Of a DNA stretch of 48,451 nucleotides, positions 6,470 to 14,529 are shown in pieces. The notes beneath the pieces are model-generated. The model was not told where the DNA came from. It made no database searches and saw only the letters and a program-made list of their open reading frames with translations. The stretch comes from Cellvibrionaceae bacterium (GTDB taxonomy: Bacteria > Pseudomonadota > Gammaproteobacteria > Pseudomonadales > Cellvibrionaceae): the NCBI GenBank assembly GCA_021151695.1, contig JAGKWU010000023.1:1-48451 (forward strand), in the 5' to 3' direction. Every line of letters starts with the position of its first letter. The first letter of the stretch is position 1. A program made the position numbers and the translations under genes.

Positions 6470-8062
6470 TTATTGTGTACAGCAACCGCAAACTGATTCT
6501 TTTCCGGCTTGGGTGGTAACCCATTGGCCGTTCCAGGTTGAGGTTTTTCCACATGCCGTTGGGCATTTACCTTGCGCGTCTCCATTGTTCCAAATGGGGC
6601 CTGCGGATACGTTCCAGCAAAGCGGCATTTGATTTGGTGTGTCGTACACAGGACTTGATGTGTCTAACACATGGCTAATGCCAATTAAGCGTGGTGAAAA
6701 TTGAGGCGGTTGGCCGCCAACAGAAAATGAGTAACTACTTGGATTGTGACAGCTGAAGCAATTGTGTTGATTATCGTCAACCGTGCTTCCTGGTGCTTGG
6801 CGATTTGGGCTTTGGCGATAGGTTTCGGCCGTGGAGTTCGCCAGCAAGCGCGAACCAACAGCTGCCTGTTGATCAATACTTTGCCAGTTTTTATTCGACG
6901 GTGAATAAGAGTTTGGCGCTTGCCACACAGTACCGATTAATTGGTAATTCGCAAATATTTTCTGATTGGTTTGTGTTTTAAGCCAGTTTGTCGCGGAGAT
7001 GTTCAGGTTTTTAATATTGGTTGGACCGCCTTCGTTGGCTTCTCCGCCTGTACGGTTTTCTTGTACTACCTGGCTTACAGGCTTAAAGGTTTGTGAACTT
7101 TCATCAAAGGATAGTACGGGCGTTTCTTTCGTGGCTGGGTCAGGGGCTGTGTTGGGGATATTTACCTGGGAAAATGGAATATTTTTATCATAGAAAGTGT
7201 AGTCCTTATCGGCTTTATGATCGTCAAATTTAAACGTGTTGTCCTCCATCATCGGCGCATTGAGCTGGTGCTCAAAGGTTCCCCAAACAAATTCCGGATG
7301 GTTAACCGTTACTCCCACCACATGCATACCAACCAGAGCCACAGTGGCGGTAGTTGTTATGACTTTACCATTAGCATCCAGTTTGGGTTGAACAATCGCA
7401 TTTTTTATGGTGAGTACAGGTACTTCAGCCTGGGTTGTGAATGCGCCCTCTGGAGCTGCTTCGTTGGGTTTTAGTCTCAGCCAAGTGGCTTTGAATACAG
7501 CTGCGCCGGGTTGAAAATAATATTTTGGATTTTTGAAGTCTGAGAGCTCTTTGCCTGCATTTGCAACGTATTCATTTTTGGGTGGAGTTAGATTGGTGTC
7601 ATTAAGTAGATTATTTTTTGCAGTATTCAGGTAGCTGCTATTCATATGGACTGAGGCGTAAATGGGGTAGCCATTTTTAGCGACCAGCATATTGCCATCC
7701 GCTTGCACTATGGCGCCTGTATCTTCCTGTGATAACGCCGCCAAGCTGTGGCTGCGAGTTCCCACTTTCAAAACCAGGCCTGGCTTGATGTTATTTTTAT
7801 TAGTGAGTGCATCCAGCCGTGGAAGTGACAAAAATCTCGGCTGGCCATTTATAGGCGCTGTTGCCCAAACAAAAGTTTCCCATGACCACTCATGAAAATC
7901 GCAATCGTTTTTGGGTTCGGTTATTGGAATATTTTTACTTTTCGCATCGCCCCCTAATCCTTCTGACCAGCCGTCCAAGGGGCACTGGGTTGCGTGGAGG
8001 TTAACGCTGGCACAGGATAAAAGTCCTGCGATACCAATAGCTTTTATGGTGAATAATTTCAT
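6470..8062 (-). CDS. Exported protein with CxxCH haem motif and C-terminal MVL-like lectin domain
   Basis: The frame extends to 8149, but the ATG at 8062 gives a signal peptide (MKLFTIKAIGIAGLLSCAS, cleavage after LHA) and has AAAGGA eight bases upstream, so I use it (530 aa). The long middle region is not one I recognise; it contains WSWETFVWATAP and WGTFEHQLNAPMME. A CFSCH haem c attachment motif occurs near residue 435, preceded by DDNQHN. The last ~55 residues (AGPIWNNGDAQGKC, then WNGQWVTTQAGKESVCGC) match the AGPxWxN..AQ / GQWTT / MSV pattern of the Microcystis viridis lectin (mannan-binding) domain. It is probably periplasmic or secreted. The combination suggests a haem protein that binds glycans, which is inference. 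Confidence 0.7.
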   Translation of the reverse strand: MKLFTIKAIGIAGLLSCASVNLHATQCPLDGWSEGLGGDAKSKNIPITEPKNDCDFHEWSWETFVWATAPINGQPRFLSLPRLDALTNKNNIKPGLVLKVGTRSHSLAALSQEDTGAIVQADGNMLVAKNGYPIYASVHMNSSYLNTAKNNLLNDTNLTPPKNEYVANAGKELSDFKNPKYYFQPGAAVFKATWLRLKPNEAAPEGAFTTQAEVPVLTIKNAIVQPKLDANGKVITTTATVALVGMHVVGVTVNHPEFVWGTFEHQLNAPMMEDNTFKFDDHKADKDYTFYDKNIPFSQVNIPNTAPDPATKETPVLSFDESSQTFKPVSQVVQENRTGGEANEGGPTNIKNLNISATNWLKTQTNQKIFANYQLIGTVWQAPNSYSPSNKNWQSIDQQAAVGSRLLANSTAETYRQSPNRQAPGSTVDDNQHNCFSCHNPSSYSFSVGGQPPQFSPRLIGISHVLDTSSPVYDTPNQMPLCWNVSAGPIWNNGDAQGKCPTACGKTSTWNGQWVTTQAGKESVCGCCTQ

Positions 8063-8563
8063 TGTAAGTCCTTTGAAAAGATAAGAAAAACGAAGTTTTA
8101 TTAAAATATTGCCGAGATAAAATGCTTCAGCGTATTTGAGGATAGCCAAAAAATAGAGGTGTGCAAGGAGGGCGTTTTTTATCTGTGGAAGACTAATTCA
8201 GCGACAAGCTGTAATAATCGTCCTGTGTTGTATGGTGATTAAAAATTTCAAAAAAATTTATAAAAATAATCTCCGCCATTTTATTTTCAATAAATCATTG
8301 TTAAGTAATTTAAAACGTATTTACGTCTGCACAATCTTCATGATATAAGAATAATAATTGTAGGATAAATCCAATAAAAGCCTATGGTCGATATTCAAGG
8401 CAGATAGCTCAAGGCGAGCGTGGTACTGCATTTCAGTGTAAATAATTAGGTAGAAGATTTGCTTTAAAGGAATGGCCCGTAAAATACCTGGACCTGTATT
8501 TTGCATATGTTAAATCATAAGGGATAGGGATGTTGGTCTACTTTAATTAACTGGAGAAATAAA
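8063..8563. other. Divergent intergenic region, no gene recognised
   Basis: Five hundred AT-rich bases separate two divergent exported-protein genes. They must hold both promoters. I see no RNA gene, repeat or convincing ORF; the 61-codon frame at 8321-8506 on the minus strand lacks a ribosome binding site. Confidence 0.5.
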
Positions 8564-8890
8564 ATGCGTAAAAAAATAATATTTGCTTTTGGTTCTGTTC
8601 TCACTCTTGTGGCAATTAAGGCGCTTGCAGCGACCCTCATTGCCTCGCCTGGTTATGTGGCTTCAGGGTGCTCCTGGAGCTACATGGGTGGAGGTTATTA
8701 TTCACCGGTTACCGTAACAGTGACTGGTCTGTTTTGTAATGGTGATACACAAAGGCCGGTGTTGGTTAAGCAATTAATCACTCAGCCAAACTCACCATCA
8801 TCCTGCTCCATGGCGCCGTCGGGTGATCCTGCGTTCTATACCTTTTCCAGTACGGTTACCTGCGATAGCTATTCTGTTTACACCAAATAA
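8564..8890 (+). CDS. Small secreted Cys-containing protein, unknown
   Basis: This 108-residue protein has a clear signal peptide (MRKKIIFAFGSVLTLVAIKALA, cleavage after ALA). The mature ~86 residues are rich in Ser, Thr, Tyr and Gly, with four Cys (GCSWSY, FCNGD, SCSMAP, TCDSY) that could form two disulphides. I know no matching family. TGGAGAA before the ATG supports the start, and a strong terminator follows, so the gene is monocistronic and probably real. It is likely periplasmic or extracellular. Confidence 0.65.
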   Translation: MRKKIIFAFGSVLTLVAIKALAATLIASPGYVASGCSWSYMGGGYYSPVTVTVTGLFCNGDTQRPVLVKQLITQPNSPSSCSMAPSGDPAFYTFSSTVTCDSYSVYTK

Positions 8891-8892
8891 TG

Positions 8893-8949
8893 GCTTTAGC
8901 GAAAGCGGCTTGTGCGGACGAGCTGCTTTCGCGCTAAAGCTATTTTTTT
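8893..8949 (+). terminator. Intrinsic terminator
   Basis: The long stem GCTTTAGCG-AAAGC (8893-8906) / GCTTTCGCGCTAAAGC (8925-8940) has a two-base bulge and is followed by TATTTTTTTG. It ends the small secreted protein transcript. Confidence 0.85.
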
Positions 8950-9040
8950 GTGTAGGTGGGATTAATTCAGGTAAAAATTTTTAGGGATTAGCCTGCAAAT
9001 ATTCGTCTGGATATTTGCGCTTTTTTGTGAGTGTTTTTAT

Positions 9041-9982
9041 TTATGTATTGGCGTTGCGATGCGCCGTGATACAAGAGATAACGCTCATTGCAACGAATGC
9101 AAAGGCGAGGGTTTCAGATAGCGTTGGTAAGCGTTGCTCCCACAAAAAACCATATAGAAGCGCAAACAGGGTCTCAAATAAAATCATTTGGCCAACCATG
9201 GTTAGCGGAAGCAAGCGACTCATTTTATTCCACAGGGCATTGCCTGCAAATGAGCAGAGCAGGGCAATACTGACTGAAATGCCTATAAGGCGTGTCCACC
9301 CAATATCCGTTTGCTGATTAATAGTCAGCATAATACCAACGGGCAAGAGCAGAAGCGATTGCGCACCCGTGACAAGCCCCAATAATAAATTCCAATCGTG
9401 AATCGAAATAGACCCCAGGCGACTGAGCCAGCGGCTATTGCTAATGGCATAGGTTGTCCAGGAGGCGAGCGCGCCCAGCGCGCAAACTACACCCATAATC
9501 TGGGCGACTGATACCTTTCCTGACGGATTTGAAATTGTTTGCCAGCCGATACATAGCGCACCCATTGCGCAGAACAATAGAGAGGGCACAAGCCTGTTGA
9601 GTGGAACGGCGTTCTTATCGCGGCTGCCGATGATCGTTACTGCAACGGGGAGGAAGCCTATAACGAGTGATGTCATGGCAACTCCGCCAAATTGTACGGC
9701 GCAGGATAGTAGAATGTAATAAAGCGTATTGCCGGTGAGCGCCAGCCAGCTGAGTGCCAGCCAGACTTGCGAGTTCGCTTTGCGTGCGAGCCTGCGCCAG
9801 TGCGGTAAAATCAATATCAGTGAAATAGCACCATAAGCAAGGTAGCGCCCAATGGTGAGTTGTATGGGAGAGAATTCATGTCCCAATTCGGGCGCTAAAA
9901 ATACAAGACCCCAGAGCGCTCCTGCGCCCATACCGCACGCAATACCCCTTGCCGATGTGCTGAATTTACCTGGAAAACCCAC
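9041..9982 (-). CDS. EamA/DMT-family transporter
   Basis: This 313-residue protein has about ten hydrophobic segments arranged as two EamA repeats (first roughly residues 15-150, second 165-305), the layout of drug/metabolite transporter superfamily exporters. GAGALWGLVFLAPEL at the N-terminus and GNALWNKMSRLLPLTMVGQMILFE (read in two parts) in the second repeat fit the family. The substrate cannot be predicted. The start used is a GTG at 9982, because a later ATG would cut into the first membrane segment; the ribosome binding site is poor. The gene stands alone. Confidence 0.85.
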   Translation of the reverse strand: MGFPGKFSTSARGIACGMGAGALWGLVFLAPELGHEFSPIQLTIGRYLAYGAISLILILPHWRRLARKANSQVWLALSWLALTGNTLYYILLSCAVQFGGVAMTSLVIGFLPVAVTIIGSRDKNAVPLNRLVPSLLFCAMGALCIGWQTISNPSGKVSVAQIMGVVCALGALASWTTYAISNSRWLSRLGSISIHDWNLLLGLVTGAQSLLLLPVGIMLTINQQTDIGWTRLIGISVSIALLCSFAGNALWNKMSRLLPLTMVGQMILFETLFALLYGFLWEQRLPTLSETLAFAFVAMSVISCITAHRNANT

Positions 9983-10109
9983 AACTACTTACCGCTTTGT
10001 TAAAGACTTGTGGGAATAATATCATTCCCCTATCAAGCTGCGGACAATAAATGGTGACGCAAATTTTTAAACAATTGGGGATCTGGGCTGCAAATCCCAT
10101 CTGATTTGG

Positions 10110-10141
10110 GTGAACCGGAGCCTATTGATGCTCCAGTTCAC
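10110..10141 (-). terminator. Hairpin after the endonuclease-like gene
   Basis: GTGAACCGGAGC / GCTCCAGTTCAC (one mismatch, 8-base loop) lies 13 bases beyond the stop codon of the leftward gene. It lacks a T run, so it is a hairpin of possible termination or stabilising function. Confidence 0.4.
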
Positions 10142-10153
10142 ACCTGCCAAGTT

Positions 10154-11242
10154 TTATATTTCAAAATCAGCCCAAATGCAGTGATGATCTGATGCTTCTG
10201 TGATCTCAGTTAGGCCATCAAACGAATCCCAGAGCTTGGGATGATGAGTGCCTCTTCTCTCAATACCCACGTCAAGCAAACACTCATACAGCGGGTGCGA
10301 CATAATCATGTAGTCGATTTTATTACTGGCAGTGCCGGTGGCATAGGTGCCGGGTCTTTCTGTTGGATAGTTGGAGTGGCTTTGGATATCTTTCCAATCT
10401 TTGTCGATAATGGCCTGGAGGGTAGGGCTATCTGGTGTATCGTTTAGATCGCCGGCGATCATGACATAGGGGTTAATCTTTGTCGCTGCTTTGGCGATGG
10501 CTTTTGCTCTTTGCCCTTGTGCCAGGCGACGAGCTTTGGCTTTATCGTCGTCGCCACCTCTCTTGGATTTGAAATGATTTGGGCAAATAACAATGGATTT
10601 CTCTTTTTCCAGCTCGATGGAGTATTCAGGGCAATCCCTTGAGAATATTGGCTGGCCATTTAGTAAATCATCTATGTGTGATTTGATACTGGTGATGGGA
10701 AATTTACTTAAAATGCCAACATCTATACCGCGTGAATCATTGCCATCAATAAGCATGACGTGCGGAAATTTCAGGTTAAATAAGCTACCCAGGATCTGCT
10801 CATTAAAACGTTGTAGCGTTGGTCTGTTTTCTACTTCTACACAAATCAGAATATCCGGTTTTACGGCGTCAATAACTTTGCCTGTGTTATGCGTTGCTTC
10901 CCAGGTGATATTTGTTTGCTTGAGTTCAAACCAGCCGGTCCAGTCAGATCTTCCATTTGCGCTAACCAGAACTTCCCCTGCTTGATGTGTAAATAAGTGC
11001 CCTCTGATTTTTTTCAGGGTCACTAGTGCATTTGCCGGGGGGTTAAGGGCTGAGAAATGATATTTTTTATCGAGCGCTATCAAAAAATTTTTATCATCAT
11101 CGCTGTATACATCCCTGCAAATAATGATGTTGGCCTGTGCATGGTCATCTATGGCGTCCTGCCCATTAGGTTGGTCGTCGATCATGGCTGAAGGGCGGGT
11201 GAATAGGTTTTCGAGATTGTAAGAGGCGACCCTGATTTTCAT
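10154..11242 (-). CDS. Endonuclease/exonuclease/phosphatase-fold protein
   Basis: This ~362-residue protein has the DNase I-like fold signatures: VASYNLENLF at the N-terminus, DILICVEVEN (Mg2+-binding Glu), GIDVGILSKFPI, NHFKSKRGG, IAGDLNDTP (catalytic Asp/Asn) and the terminal SDHHCIWADF (catalytic Asp-His). Known members cleave phosphodiesters of nucleic acids, phosphoinositides or sphingomyelin, and the substrate here is not evident. The frame runs up to 11356, but GGAG six bases before the ATG at 11242 marks the start, and there is no signal peptide, so the protein is probably cytoplasmic. It diverges from the ArsR operon. Confidence 0.85.
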   Translation of the reverse strand: MKIRVASYNLENLFTRPSAMIDDQPNGQDAIDDHAQANIIICRDVYSDDDKNFLIALDKKYHFSALNPPANALVTLKKIRGHLFTHQAGEVLVSANGRSDWTGWFELKQTNITWEATHNTGKVIDAVKPDILICVEVENRPTLQRFNEQILGSLFNLKFPHVMLIDGNDSRGIDVGILSKFPITSIKSHIDDLLNGQPIFSRDCPEYSIELEKEKSIVICPNHFKSKRGGDDDKAKARRLAQGQRAKAIAKAATKINPYVMIAGDLNDTPDSPTLQAIIDKDWKDIQSHSNYPTERPGTYATGTASNKIDYMIMSHPLYECLLDVGIERRGTHHPKLWDSFDGLTEITEASDHHCIWADFEI

Positions 11243-11442
11243 ATCCATCTCCAATGTCCGGGTTTGATTTGAGTGTGATTGGCGGGCCGGATGCTTGTTA
11301 TTGTTGTCGTCCCGTTGAGCGATATTACTCCTATGTTGTTTCAACGCTCCTTCCAACTACAGTCGCTCATAGTTTGTTTTTGAATGGATCCGCCTCGTTT
11401 ATATGAGTGTTCTATTTCTTATTGCCATGCCTCTTGTTTTAT

Positions 11443-11462
11443 ATTCAACCATATGGTTGAAT
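11443..11462. promoter_or_regulatory. Perfect 20-bp palindrome, likely ArsR operator
   Basis: ATTCAACCAT/ATGGTTGAAT is a perfect inverted repeat ending six bases before the ATG of the ArsR-type gene. A palindrome with no spacer, touching the start of its own regulator gene, is what an autoregulatory winged-helix dimer site looks like. The role is inference. Confidence 0.7.
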
Positions 11463-11468
11463 GTGTGC

Positions 11469-11801
11469 ATGAACCAATTAGATACTGCGCTTTCAGCGCT
11501 TTCCCATGAGTCCCGCAGGGCGATTATTGCGCGTTTGGCTAGCGAGGGGCCGGCACGTGTGACGGAAATTGCCGAGCCCTTTGATATGTCGCTCAACGCT
11601 ATTTCAAAGCATCTCAAGGTGCTGGAAAGCGCTGGGCTTATTCGCAGGGCGAAGGTGGGGCGTGAGCACGTGATTGCATTTGATCCGACGCCCTTAAAAG
11701 AAGTGGCGCGCTGGATTCATCCCTACGAAAAGTTTTGGACCCAGCACCTGGATCGCCTTGAAGATTATTTTGAATCCAAAAATGGAGGAAAGACCAAATG
11801 A
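11469..11801 (+). CDS. ArsR-family transcriptional regulator
   Basis: This 110-residue winged-helix regulator has the signatures LSALSHESRRAIIARL, recognition helix MSLNAISKHLKVLESAGL and wing RRAKVGREHVIAFD, ending in the WIHPYEKFWTQHLDRLEDYF helix typical of the SRPBCC-linked ArsR subgroup. No metal-binding Cys are present. The frame extends to 11403 upstream, but the ATG at 11469 gives the canonical family N-terminus, while the extension would read through the palindrome. It overlaps the next gene by four bases (ATGA), so the two are translationally coupled. Confidence 0.87.
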   Translation: MNQLDTALSALSHESRRAIIARLASEGPARVTEIAEPFDMSLNAISKHLKVLESAGLIRRAKVGREHVIAFDPTPLKEVARWIHPYEKFWTQHLDRLEDYFESKNGGKTK

Positions 11802-12226
11802 ATCAGCAAGTGAAAATGACGGAGTTGAATGTTTTGCGAGTGATCAACGCTACCCCTGAAGAGGTTTTCGAGGCTTGGCTTGATCACACTTGCCCTGGCA
11901 GCCCCTGGTTTGGTGTAGCTAAAGCCATTGTTAATCCGCCTGTGGTTGATGGGCTGTTTTACAGCATGTACCAAATGGAGGACCGGGAAATTGCTCATTA
12001 CGGGCGTTTTGTCGCGCTCGAAAAACCGCACAAAATCCAGCACACCTGGGTTTCCGAAGCGACGCGCGGAATGGAGTCGTTGGTGACACTCTCATTTGAA
12101 TCCTTCCAGGGCAAAACCCAGGTGCATGTAAAACATATCAACGTTCCCGACGATGAATATGGTCGCCATCATGAAAATGCCTGGAAGTATGTATTGGCAA
12201 AAATGTCATCACGTTTCAAAGAATAA
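11798..12226 (+). CDS. SRPBCC (AHSA1-like) protein
   Basis: This 142-residue START-fold protein has LRVINATPEEVFEAWLD at the N-terminus, YSMYQMEDREIAHYGRFVALEKPHKI (in segments) and a C-terminal helix. It is the partner of the preceding ArsR gene; such pairs respond to unknown small molecules. A GGAGGA inside the end of the ArsR gene, eight bases before the ATG, is a strong ribosome binding site. A DoxX-like membrane gene follows after 29 bp, giving a three-gene operon. Confidence 0.82.
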   Translation: MNQQVKMTELNVLRVINATPEEVFEAWLDHTCPGSPWFGVAKAIVNPPVVDGLFYSMYQMEDREIAHYGRFVALEKPHKIQHTWVSEATRGMESLVTLSFESFQGKTQVHVKHINVPDDEYGRHHENAWKYVLAKMSSRFKE

Positions 12227-12255
12227 CGACTATTAAAAGGATAAAGAGGTAAATT

Positions 12256-12624
12256 ATGAATATTACATTGTGGATTTTTCAGGTGCTATTGGCATTGCAC
12301 ACGGCTATTGGCGCTGTTTGGAAGTTTTCAAATTCTGAGCAAACAATCGCATCATTTAAAGCCATGCCGCACGCGCTGTGGATGGCGCTGATTGGAATTG
12401 AGTTGCTGTGCTGCGTTGGCTTGATTATTCCTGTTGTGAATAAAACCTTGGGGAATCTTGCCCCGGTAGCGGCTATCTGTATTGCGCTGGAAATGCTGCT
12501 ATTTTGTGGGCTGCATTTGACGTCCGGTGAAACGAATAATGGCCCGCTTATCTATTGGTTGATGGTCGCCATTATTTGCAGCTTTATTGCCTACGGCAGA
12601 TTACAGCTCGCTCCCCTTTACTGA
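12256..12624 (+). CDS. DoxX-like membrane protein
   Basis: This 122-residue integral membrane protein has four hydrophobic segments (about residues 5-22, 42-62, 68-88 and 98-115), with LALHTAIGAVWKF and MALIGIELLCCVGLIIP. These match the DoxX-like family, whose members are small membrane proteins often linked to redox or organic-hydroperoxide stress. No biochemical role can be assigned. GAGG seven bases before the ATG supports the start. It is the last gene of the ArsR-SRPBCC operon, followed by a long hairpin. Confidence 0.75.
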   Translation: MNITLWIFQVLLALHTAIGAVWKFSNSEQTIASFKAMPHALWMALIGIELLCCVGLIIPVVNKTLGNLAPVAAICIALEMLLFCGLHLTSGETNNGPLIYWLMVAIICSFIAYGRLQLAPLY

Positions 12625-12637
12625 TAATTTTTACTTG

Positions 12638-12663
12638 CGCGCCATTTCTTCAATAATGGCGCG
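12638..12663 (+). terminator. Hairpin after the ArsR-SRPBCC-DoxX operon
   Basis: CGCGCCATT (12638-12646) and AATGGCGCG (12655-12663) form a perfect 9-bp stem with an 8-base loop, directly after the DoxX-like gene. The T run after it is short (ATTC), so termination efficiency is uncertain. Confidence 0.5.
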
Positions 12664-12750
12664 ATTCAACCTCCCCAGCGTTAGCCACCCCACCTAAATT
12701 ATTCTTTCCCTTGTGATATAAGAGTTTTCTCATCGCACAGGAGATATATC

Positions 12751-13104
12751 ATGAATTACGTCGACGGTTTCGTTATCGCAGTACCCACTGACAAAAAAGA
12801 AGAGTATAAGGCGCTAGCCTTAAAAGCTGCCGCTGTGTTTAAACAGAATGGTGCGCTAAAAGTGGTGGAGTGTTGGGGGGATGATGTGCCGGAAGGGAAG
12901 GTCACATCTTTTCCTATGGCGGTTAAACGTGAGCCAAACGAGACAGTTGTGTTTTCCTGGATTATTTGGCCAGATAAGCAGGTTCGCGATAAAGGCATGG
13001 AAAAATCAATGTCAGATCCCGCTATGCAATTTGGTACTGACTCCATGCCCTTTGATGGACAGCGCATGATTTACGGTGGCTTTCAAATTATTGTTGAAGA
13101 ATAA
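12751..13104 (+). CDS. DUF1428 family protein (YbaA-like)
   Basis: This 117-residue cytoplasmic protein matches the DUF1428 family throughout: YVDGFVIAVPTDKKEEY at the start, WGDDVPEGKVTSFPMAVK, FSWIIWPDKQVRDKG and PFDGQRMIYGGF at the end. The family has a ferredoxin-like alpha/beta-barrel fold and unknown function; E. coli YbaA is a member. CAGGAGATATATC before the ATG is a strong ribosome binding site. The gene is monocistronic and converges with the MocR-type gene with almost no gap. Confidence 0.88.
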   Translation: MNYVDGFVIAVPTDKKEEYKALALKAAAVFKQNGALKVVECWGDDVPEGKVTSFPMAVKREPNETVVFSWIIWPDKQVRDKGMEKSMSDPAMQFGTDSMPFDGQRMIYGGFQIIVEE

Positions 13105-13110
13105 ATCGCT

Positions 13111-14523
13111 TCAACATAAAGCCTGTGCGAGTTTTCCCAAGGTTGCTATTGCGTTTTCTATTTGCGGGCTCCATGGGTGACCATAGTTCAAGCGAATGCA
13201 ATGTTGAAAACGACGTGTTGCCGAAAAAATGGGGCCGGGAGCAATACTGATACCTTGCGATAAGGCCATAGAAAATAATTTCAAGCTGTCTACCGCTTCA
13301 GGTAATTCCAACCATAAAAAATATCCGCCGTTGGGTTGGGTTACGCGCGTCTCTTTGGGAAAGTGTTCTGCGATGGCATTCAGCATGGAGTTTCGTTGTG
13401 CTTCCAAATTCTGACGTAACTTGCGCAGGTGGCGGTCGTAACCGCCTGTTTGTAAATAATCAGCAATGGCAATTTGTGCAGGTACCGACGGTGAAATCGT
13501 CGTCATTAATTTTAGCCGATTGATTTGTTCTGCATAACGGCCTCCACACACCCAGCCGATGCGATAACCCGGCGCGAGATGCTTGGCGAAGGAGCCGCAG
13601 TGCATCACCAGCCCGCGTTGATCAAATGATTTTATAGGCTTGGGTTGTGTAGCGCCAAAATAAAGTTCGCTGTAAACATCGTCTTCAATCAGCGGAATAT
13701 CATATTGCGAGATTAACTCGTAGATGCGCCGCTTTTTTTCCGTACTCAGTGATGCACCTAATGGGTTGTGAAAGCTGCTCATTAACCAGCAGGCTTTGAT
13801 GGGCAATCTCTGTAGGCTGTCTTCGAATGATTCCAAATCTATACCTTCGCTAGGATGAACAGGAATCTCCACTGCTTTTAATTTTAACCGTTCAAGAATT
13901 TGCAGTGCCGCATAAAATGTTGGCGACTCTATAGCAACCAAATCGCCGGGTTTGGTCACGACTTGTAAACACAGATTCAGTGCTTCCAGTGCGCCACTGG
14001 TGACAACCAGTTCATCGGCTTCGGGATTAATACCGTTTAACAAATATCTCAGGGTAATTTGCCGGCGAAGGCCCGCATTCCCCGCGGTCATATCAGTCAG
14101 AATTGCGCGTGGTGGCAAGTTATTAATGGCGTGGGACATGGAGCGAGCCAGGCGCGGCAGGGGAAATAATTCCGGGCTCGGGAATGCAGAACCCAGCGGA
14201 ACTACATCGGGATCTTTGATGGAGCTGAGGACAGAAAAAACCAGTTCGCTGACATCTACATCCGTCATGTCTGCAGTTTTGGCCGGCATCCTGGGTTCGG
14301 CCAGGGCATGTTTGGCTTGCGCCTTTACAAAGTAGCCGGAGCGCGCCCTGGCTTCTATCAGCCCGCGGCTTTCCAATAAATAATAGGCCTGAAAAATCGT
14401 GGCCGGACTTATGCCGTAGGTTTTGCTGGCGGTGCGCACTGATGGAACTTTCTCGTTGGGAACCAGTGCGCCTGTGCGAATTAATTCGGCAATGTCGTCG
14501 GCAAATTTTTCGTAGAGTTTCAT
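13111..14523 (-). CDS. MocR-type regulator (GntR HTH plus aminotransferase domain)
   Basis: This 470-residue chimeric regulator has an N-terminal GntR winged helix (residues ~1-70: LIRTGALVPNEKVPSVR, YGISPATIFQAYYLLESRGL) and a fold-type I PLP aminotransferase domain (~100-465). The PLP-binding Lys lies in GSFAKHLAPGYRIGW. MocR proteins such as PdxR and GabR use PLP or a PLP adduct as effector, and the target is often an adjacent gene. Here the gene runs 6 bp downstream of ccoG on the same strand, so it may be co-transcribed; the function of that pairing is unclear. Confidence 0.88.
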   Translation of the reverse strand: MKLYEKFADDIAELIRTGALVPNEKVPSVRTASKTYGISPATIFQAYYLLESRGLIEARARSGYFVKAQAKHALAEPRMPAKTADMTDVDVSELVFSVLSSIKDPDVVPLGSAFPSPELFPLPRLARSMSHAINNLPPRAILTDMTAGNAGLRRQITLRYLLNGINPEADELVVTSGALEALNLCLQVVTKPGDLVAIESPTFYAALQILERLKLKAVEIPVHPSEGIDLESFEDSLQRLPIKACWLMSSFHNPLGASLSTEKKRRIYELISQYDIPLIEDDVYSELYFGATQPKPIKSFDQRGLVMHCGSFAKHLAPGYRIGWVCGGRYAEQINRLKLMTTISPSVPAQIAIADYLQTGGYDRHLRKLRQNLEAQRNSMLNAIAEHFPKETRVTQPNGGYFLWLELPEAVDSLKLFSMALSQGISIAPGPIFSATRRFQHCIRLNYGHPWSPQIENAIATLGKLAQALC

Positions 14524-14529
14524 CCGGGC

